9,939 nt of DNA from Candidatus Kapaibacterium sp. (GTDB taxonomy: Bacteria; Bacteroidota; Ignavibacteria; Kapaibacteriales; UBA2268). Shown here piece after piece: positions 6,201 to 9,939 of this stretch. The stretch is taken from positions 1-9,939 of the forward strand of contig CALHRB010000246.1 of assembly GCA_938038165.1 (NCBI GenBank). The letters are read 5' to 3'. The notes under the pieces were generated by a model, which saw nothing but the letters and a program-made list of their open reading frames with translations, searched no databases and was not told the origin of the DNA. The translations under genes were made by a program, and so were the position numbers. Each line of letters begins with the position of its first letter. Within the stretch, counting starts at the first letter, position 1.

Positions 6201-8744
6201 TCAAAACATAAATTGCTGAGATTCAGTCAATCCTTTTGAAATGAATAATTCAAGCAGTTTATAACCAAATTTTTTTGTTTTTATCAAAGCTTCATCCATA
6301 AGTTTGTCGGCTTTCTCGAGGTCGCCGAGCAAAAAAAGAAACTTTGCCTCAATAATATTTTTGTAAATGCTATAGCTGTTCCTTGTTGTTTGGTAAAGGT
6401 TTTCGTGATAGTCGTTCAATATGACAAATCCATTTTCGAGTTCTCCTGTTTCGAGGTAGGAATTAGCAAGAAATACTTTGGCAAGATCAATTTCAGGGAC
6501 TCTTAGTTTATTAATGTATTCGTCATATTTTGGGTAAATTTTTTCCCATAATGTTTTTGTTAGTTCATATTCTTTGCAAAGATTCAAAGCAAAAATCAAT
6601 GCAGAATGGTAACAAGGAATAAATTCATTGTATTTAATTGAAGTATGAATTTTTTGTTCATATTCAAGGATAGAAGAAAGCAATGTGGCTGGCAAAGCCC
6701 CTTCAAAAAAATAATAATAAATAGCTTGAAAAGCCATAAGTCTTCCCAGCAGAAGCGGGTGCAACTCTATAGGATTAAAATCGATTTTTTCGAGTATGCT
6801 TATTTCATGCTTAGCCTCTTCGTACTCAGCTTCGAGTATGTATTTATAAAGGAGTAATGAATGTCCGAATATTTGACCCTCCGGTGTTTTATTATAGACT
6901 AAATAATACCAAAGTGCCTTGCCATATTTAATGGCAAGATAATCAATATCAACAAAAGTTTCAAAATACCACTTTTGCCAATTTGTATCGGCTGCAAATC
7001 TGGGGATTAGCACATCAAAGGCAATGTTGTCGTGTCTTAATGCTATTCCAATTGTTTGAATGGTTTCCCAGTACTCATCAAAGTACTGAAATTTATCCTG
7101 TTTTGTAAAATAATCATACTTTTTTATTAATTTATTCAGGTTAAAAACAACATCATATTCTTTCTGGAAAAAGGCGAGTTTGATTAACCATTTGATTATT
7201 TCGGTCTTAAGCTGGCTATTCTGGAATCGTTTGAAAATAAATTCAAATGTTGAAATTGTAAGTTTGTCGTCTTTTGCTGCATAATGAGTTGCTATTAAAA
7301 ACTCGAGCAAATTTTTATGACCGAACTGGACATGGATAGTCATTATTCCGAAATTATTAAAATGCTGATATTCCCTTAGAATACCGAAGGATAACAATTC
7401 ATGATAAGCTTTTGTATTGTTTTTAAAGAGATCATTTTCCATTAGTTTCTTTTTGGGGGCTGAAATACCTTTGTAACCATAATCAAGTTCTTCGAGGATA
7501 GCCTGAATTACAGCTTGTTTTCCTTCGGCAAAGCTACCTGCGGATATTTTAGTCCTGATAAATTCGATAAATAATTCTGTTTCACTTTCGGGGACTGCAT
7601 TTTTTTCTTGTATTAATTGAATGAACATCTGGAAATACAGAGGATAAGAGAGAACGTAAGAAAAGTCTTCGGAGAGAATTACTTCTTCAAGCTTTTCATA
7701 TAAATTATCCTCGAAATTATTGCGAAGATTTCTTGCAATTCTGAACATTTCATCGGTATTTAAAGGGGGAATATTCGTGAAATCTTCATTATAAACACGA
7801 AAAGGCACATTAAACCAATATTTTTGAATATTTGGGAAATTATTGTGATAGTGAACAAAACGGTTCCAGGTGAGGTTCCTCATCGCTAATATGATTTTAA
7901 GCCAGGGTGTTTCAGTATTAAAAGCTATAAGATTTAAAATTGCCAATATTATTTCTCTTAGCTGGCTATCCTTGGTAGTTATTTCATCAACAGCGTCAAG
8001 GACGAGTATCATCTTTCCCTTTGGCGGATTATCCCCGGAAAAAATTTCTCTATAATTTTGGGTGTGATTTAAACCAATTTGACCGGCTAACCAACCTGCA
8101 AAATCGAACCCCCTGACAAGAAATCCATTTAAAATGCTCCCATCTATGAACCAGACAATATCATTTTTATAAACCGGTGAATCGGAAAACCATATTGTTT
8201 CGACTGTTTTGGAGAGAAGAGTGGACTTTCCATATCCGCCGGGTGCTATAAAGGCTGTTGCAGAATAATTTGATTCAAGGAAATCGAGTATGTGTTCTAA
8301 TGCGAACTCTCTTTGAATGGCATGCTCATAAGAGATACCGGTTTTTTTCTTGAGTGCCTTTAAGTTGAATTGAGATATAGATTGAGAATTTGATTTTAAA
8401 ATTTCCCATGTGATTTTTTTTTCGGTTGTATCAATCTGATCTATAAATTCAAAAGAACTTTGTTGATACTGTGAGTCTTTTTCGCCAATATCTTGCCATG
8501 AACTATAACCACTAAAAATTGCTAATGTGTCTAATGTATAAGGAGACGGTAGATTTTTTGCTGGATCAAGTCCAAAAAACCTTCTTAAAGTAGTGATGCC
8601 AATCGATCGGTCAGTCTTTTCCAAAATCTTATCAGCCAAAATCTCACAGTCTGAATGCGTTCCTATCTGTCTGCCAAGCGTAATAATCACGGCATTTTTT
8701 AATTTCTCAAGCTTATATGGTGATATATTTAATCTCTTTCCCAT
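6201..8744 (-). CDS. NACHT-type STAND NTPase with Bacteroidota-type N-terminal module, putative defence or signalling switch
   Basis: An 847-residue protein. Residues about 1-88 are a small helical module with TTLRRFFGL (51-59), then TLDTLAIFSGYSSWQDI (70-86); from memory this pattern heads many otherwise unrelated Bacteroidota proteins, and its role is unknown to me. The P-loop NTPase follows: Walker A GGYGKST (169-175), Walker B ILVLDAVDE (246-254) with the paired acidic residues seen in NACHT domains, a sensor-like arginine in ILAMRN (Arg289), and a conserved proline in SYPLYFQMF (366-374). FGHKNLLEFLIATHYA (474-489) matches the winged-helix His motif of NACHT proteins. Residues about 500-847 are helical, TPR-like near the end (for example 798-835), and rich in aromatic residues; they are the likely sensor. 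No nuclease, protease, TIR or membrane effector is recognisable. STAND NTPases of this plan act in phage defence or in transcription control. Convergent with yciO and divergent from the HTH gene. The NACHT call is firm; the biological role is inferred. Confidence 0.88.
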   Translation of the reverse strand: MGKRLNISPYKLEKLKNAVIITLGRQIGTHSDCEILADKILEKTDRSIGITTLRRFFGLDPAKNLPSPYTLDTLAIFSGYSSWQDIGEKDSQYQQSSFEFIDQIDTTEKKITWEILKSNSQSISQFNLKALKKKTGISYEHAIQREFALEHILDFLESNYSATAFIAPGGYGKSTLLSKTVETIWFSDSPVYKNDIVWFIDGSILNGFLVRGFDFAGWLAGQIGLNHTQNYREIFSGDNPPKGKMILVLDAVDEITTKDSQLREIILAILNLIAFNTETPWLKIILAMRNLTWNRFVHYHNNFPNIQKYWFNVPFRVYNEDFTNIPPLNTDEMFRIARNLRNNFEDNLYEKLEEVILSEDFSYVLSYPLYFQMFIQLIQEKNAVPESETELFIEFIRTKISAGSFAEGKQAVIQAILEELDYGYKGISAPKKKLMENDLFKNNTKAYHELLSFGILREYQHFNNFGIMTIHVQFGHKNLLEFLIATHYAAKDDKLTISTFEFIFKRFQNSQLKTEIIKWLIKLAFFQKEYDVVFNLNKLIKKYDYFTKQDKFQYFDEYWETIQTIGIALRHDNIAFDVLIPRFAADTNWQKWYFETFVDIDYLAIKYGKALWYYLVYNKTPEGQIFGHSLLLYKYILEAEYEEAKHEISILEKIDFNPIELHPLLLGRLMAFQAIYYYFFEGALPATLLSSILEYEQKIHTSIKYNEFIPCYHSALIFALNLCKEYELTKTLWEKIYPKYDEYINKLRVPEIDLAKVFLANSYLETGELENGFVILNDYHENLYQTTRNSYSIYKNIIEAKFLFLLGDLEKADKLMDEALIKTKKFGYKLLELFISKGLTESQQFMF

Positions 8745-8781
8745 ATTTTTAAAAAATGGAGGAAATTGGAACTTTTTTTAA

Positions 8782-8813
8782 CAAATGTTGTATGTTAATT
8801 TCGCTCTCGTCAA
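8782..8813 (-). promoter_or_regulatory. Possible promoter of the NACHT gene
   Basis: On the minus strand TTG (8813-8811) is followed after 21 bases by AACATTTG (8789-8782), one base off the Bacteroidota -7 consensus TAnnTTTG, with spacing in the usual range. The start codon at 8744 would then have a leader of about 30 bases. No Shine-Dalgarno sequence is seen before that ATG. Confidence 0.35.
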
Positions 8814-8837
8814 TAGCTTATTATGTATTTAATATGT

Positions 8838-8850
8838 TTTACATTGTAAA
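8838..8850. promoter_or_regulatory. 13-bp palindrome between the divergent NACHT and HTH genes
   Basis: TTTACA and TGTAAA are perfect inverted arms around a central T. The site lies just upstream of the possible NACHT promoter and about 72 bases before the HTH gene start, a position from which one regulator could control both genes. Six-base arms are expected by chance several times in DNA of this composition, so this is only a candidate. Confidence 0.2.
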
Positions 8851-8913
8851 TTAAAAAAAATTTTTCAAATATTACTTTTTGCAAATATCGTTTATTTTTA
8901 AAAATAATTAATT

Positions 8914-8918
8914 GAGGG
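8914..8918 (+). promoter_or_regulatory. Ribosome-binding site of the HTH gene
   Basis: GAGGG lies four bases before the ATG at 8923. It is among the clearer Shine-Dalgarno sequences in the window and suggests that this short gene is, or was recently, translated. Confidence 0.55.
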
Positions 8919-8922
8919 TCTT

Positions 8923-9222
8923 ATGAAATTTGTTTATTCCCTATCAAAAGAAGAAGAGAAAAAATTAAACAGAATAATTCGAAATGGGGCTACTCACAGA
9001 ACTCGCCAGAGAGCTCATGCTATAATGTTAAGTTCAAAAAAATATCCAATTGAATCAATTGCTGTAATTTTTGATGTTCATAGAGATACTGTTAGTCGTT
9101 GGATTGATGTATGGACTGAAAAAGGAATTCACGGGCTTTTTGATGCTCCTAAACCTGGCAGACCAAGAATAAAATCAAACAATGGAAATTTTAATCAGGG
9201 AGTTTCCAAATCTTTCAATTAA
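8923..9222 (+). CDS. Short HTH protein resembling the N-terminus of an IS630-type transposase, probable remnant
   Basis: A 99-residue protein. Residues about 24-62 look like the helix-turn-helix of IS630/Tc1-type transposases: a basic helix with THRTRQRAHAIML (24-36), then YPIESIAVIFDVHRDTVSRW (41-60), followed by KGIHGLFDAP and the arginine/proline hook PKPGRPR (76-82) that usually links to the second DNA-binding half. After about residue 86 the sequence becomes Asn/Ser-rich and stops. No DDE catalytic domain follows in any of the three forward frames before the convergent LRR gene; neighbouring frames soon meet stops or give an unrecognisable short peptide. It is therefore either a 3'-truncated insertion-sequence remnant or a small DNA-binding protein reused as a regulator of the divergent NACHT gene. 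The good ribosome-binding site and intact frame keep the second option open. Confidence 0.65.
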   Translation: MKFVYSLSKEEEKKLNRIIRNGATHRTRQRAHAIMLSSKKYPIESIAVIFDVHRDTVSRWIDVWTEKGIHGLFDAPKPGRPRIKSNNGNFNQGVSKSFN

Positions 9223-9266
9223 ACACGTGGGGTTTTATTCCCATAAACATTTTAATGTGTTTAATT
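9217..9266. terminator. Inverted repeat spanning two convergent stop codons, possible bidirectional terminator
   Basis: Perfect 10-base arms AATTAAACAC (9217-9226) and GTGTTTAATT (9257-9266) enclose 30 bases, which themselves can form a small TGGG/CCCA hairpin (9228-9231 with 9240-9243). The HTH stop (9220-9222) lies in the left arm and the LRR stop (9261-9263) in the right arm. The position suits a shared terminator, but there is no long T-run on either side and the loop is large. Confidence 0.35.
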
Positions 9267-9939
9267 TATTATAACCTTAGTTCCCGGAAAGTAAGTTTTG
9301 ATTTTATCAATTTCTTCGATAGTAAATTCGTTTTTACTCAAATCCAATACTTGCAGGTTCTTAAGTTCAGAAATCGTTTCGGGCAAAGTAGTTAATTCAT
9401 TATAACTCAATTCTAACTCTAATAAATTATTTAAGTTGCCAATCGAATTTGGCAAACTTTGTAATTCATTTTCATATAGTATTAATTTCTTGAGATTTTT
9501 TAATTTACCAATAGAATCCGGTAGGGAAACTAATAGATTTTTGTATAATCTTAATTTTTCCAGATTTTCCAGATCACCAATTGTTTCTGGAAGAGAGGAA
9601 ATATTATTTTCGTGAGCTTCGAGTTTCTTCAAGTTTTTCAGATTTCCTATTGAGTGTGGCAGGGTGATTAAGTGATTGCCGGAAACTCTTAATTTTTCTA
9701 AATTTTTTAAATTACCGATTGAATCGGGTAAATTTATCAAGTCATTGTCATTCAGGACAAGTTCTTTTAAATTGACTAATTCACCGATACTATCTGGTAA
9801 ATATTTTAGTTTGTTATGATTCATTCCAAACCATTCAAGTTTATTAAGCAAGCTAATTGATTCAGGAATATAGTAAATTTCGTTCCAACTAAGGACTAAG
9901 GTCTGTAAATTAACTAAATTTGTTACAGCTAAAGGGAAC
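9261..9939 (-). CDS. Leucine-rich-repeat protein (N-terminus beyond the right edge)
   Basis: A minus-strand frame that is open to the window edge, giving 225 visible residues. It contains eight consecutive 23-residue repeats of the form LxNLxxLxLxxNxLxxLPxSIGx, then a ninth half-repeat and a C-terminal cap (EIDKIKTYFPGTKVIIN). This is the LPxxI class of LRR found in plant intracellular LRRs, Shoc2-like proteins and many environmental bacteria. LRR solenoids are protein- or ligand-binding platforms. No signal peptide, effector or NTPase domain is seen in the visible part, and the protein ends with the repeats, so any other domain must be N-terminal and outside the window. An ATG inside repeat 2, or a TTG at 9851, would begin in the middle of the solenoid; neither is the true start. 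Convergent with the HTH gene; same strand as the NACHT gene but separated from it by the opposing HTH gene. Confidence 0.88.
   Translation of the reverse strand, partial: FPLAVTNLVNLQTLVLSWNEIYYIPESISLLNKLEWFGMNHNKLKYLPDSIGELVNLKELVLNDNDLINLPDSIGNLKNLEKLRVSGNHLITLPHSIGNLKNLKKLEAHENNISSLPETIGDLENLEKLRLYKNLLVSLPDSIGKLKNLKKLILYENELQSLPNSIGNLNNLLELELSYNELTTLPETISELKNLQVLDLSKNEFTIEEIDKIKTYFPGTKVIIN
9366..9917 (-). repeat. Eight tandem 69-nt units encoding LRRs
   Basis: Eight in-frame 69-base units each encode one 23-residue LRR with no insertions between units. The recurring parts are the codons for L-x-N-L and for L-P-[DEHN]-[ST]-I-G. Units have diverged in their variable, surface-exposed positions, so this is an old or selected repeat rather than a fresh duplication. 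The array may continue past the right edge. Confidence 0.8.

Noticed and set aside
6189..6203. Terminator between the convergent yciO and NACHT genes
   Set aside because: Only nine bases separate the stops, and I see no hairpin or T-run there.
6645..6857. Plus-strand frame of 70 codons
   Set aside because: Antisense to the C-terminal part of the NACHT gene, with no ribosome-binding site or known motif.
7870..8055. Plus-strand frame of 61 codons
   Set aside because: Antisense to the NACHT Walker B region; a shadow of that coding sequence.
8593..8781. Plus-strand frame of 62 codons
   Set aside because: Antisense to the conserved N-terminal module of the NACHT protein; no support of its own.
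8872..8881. TTACTTTTTG, also found upstream of the arylsulfotransferase-like gene (2066-2075, minus), as a shared promoter box
   Set aside because: The same ten bases also occur inside a coding region (1197-1206, minus), and no matching upstream box is present at 19-21 bases.
9261..9939. LRR-encoding tandem repeats as a CRISPR array or other noncoding repeat
   Set aside because: The 69-base units are in frame, degenerate at third positions and encode a continuous LRR solenoid.

Overview
The window is about two-thirds AT. It most resembles the Bacteroidota/Ignavibacteriota/Chlorobiota group. The grounds are a secreted enzyme-like protein carrying C-terminal fibronectin type III (FN3) repeats, the N-terminal module of the NACHT protein (a pattern I know mainly from Bacteroidota), ribosome-binding sites that are weak or absent at several genes, and promoter-like sequences closer to the TTG / TAnnTTTG type than to the E. 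coli type. This placement is an inference. No rRNA, tRNA, CRISPR array or complete insertion sequence is visible.

Left part (1-2013, minus): the first 671 residues of a secreted arylsulfotransferase-family protein with a beta-rich middle and at least two FN3 domains; its C-terminus lies beyond the left edge. A 216-bp AT-rich divergent intergenic region follows, with a ribosome-binding site and a possible promoter for this gene and an 18-bp palindrome in front of the next operon.

Centre (2230-6191, plus): four co-directional genes. They encode an MlaF-like ABC ATPase and an MlaD-like MCE-domain protein (two parts of a lipid-transport system whose MlaE-type permease is not in the window), a 12-helix APC/LAT-type amino acid permease, and a YciO-type member of the Sua5/YciO/YrdC family. 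The first two clearly form a functional pair. The other two may be co-transcribed but have no evident functional link.

Right part (6201-9939): the accessory-looking region. A large minus-strand gene encodes an 847-residue NACHT-type STAND NTPase with a Bacteroidota-type N-terminal module and an alpha-helical C-terminal sensor-like region. Divergent from it is a 99-residue helix-turn-helix protein resembling only the N-terminal part of an IS630-type transposase. Convergent with that is a leucine-rich-repeat (LRR) protein whose N-terminus lies beyond the right edge. The domain layout of the NACHT protein (NTPase switch, winged helix, helical sensor) is that of bacterial immune NTPases, so this end is the best candidate for a defence or signalling system. 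The presence of an LRR protein next to an LRR-less NACHT protein is suggestive but unproven.
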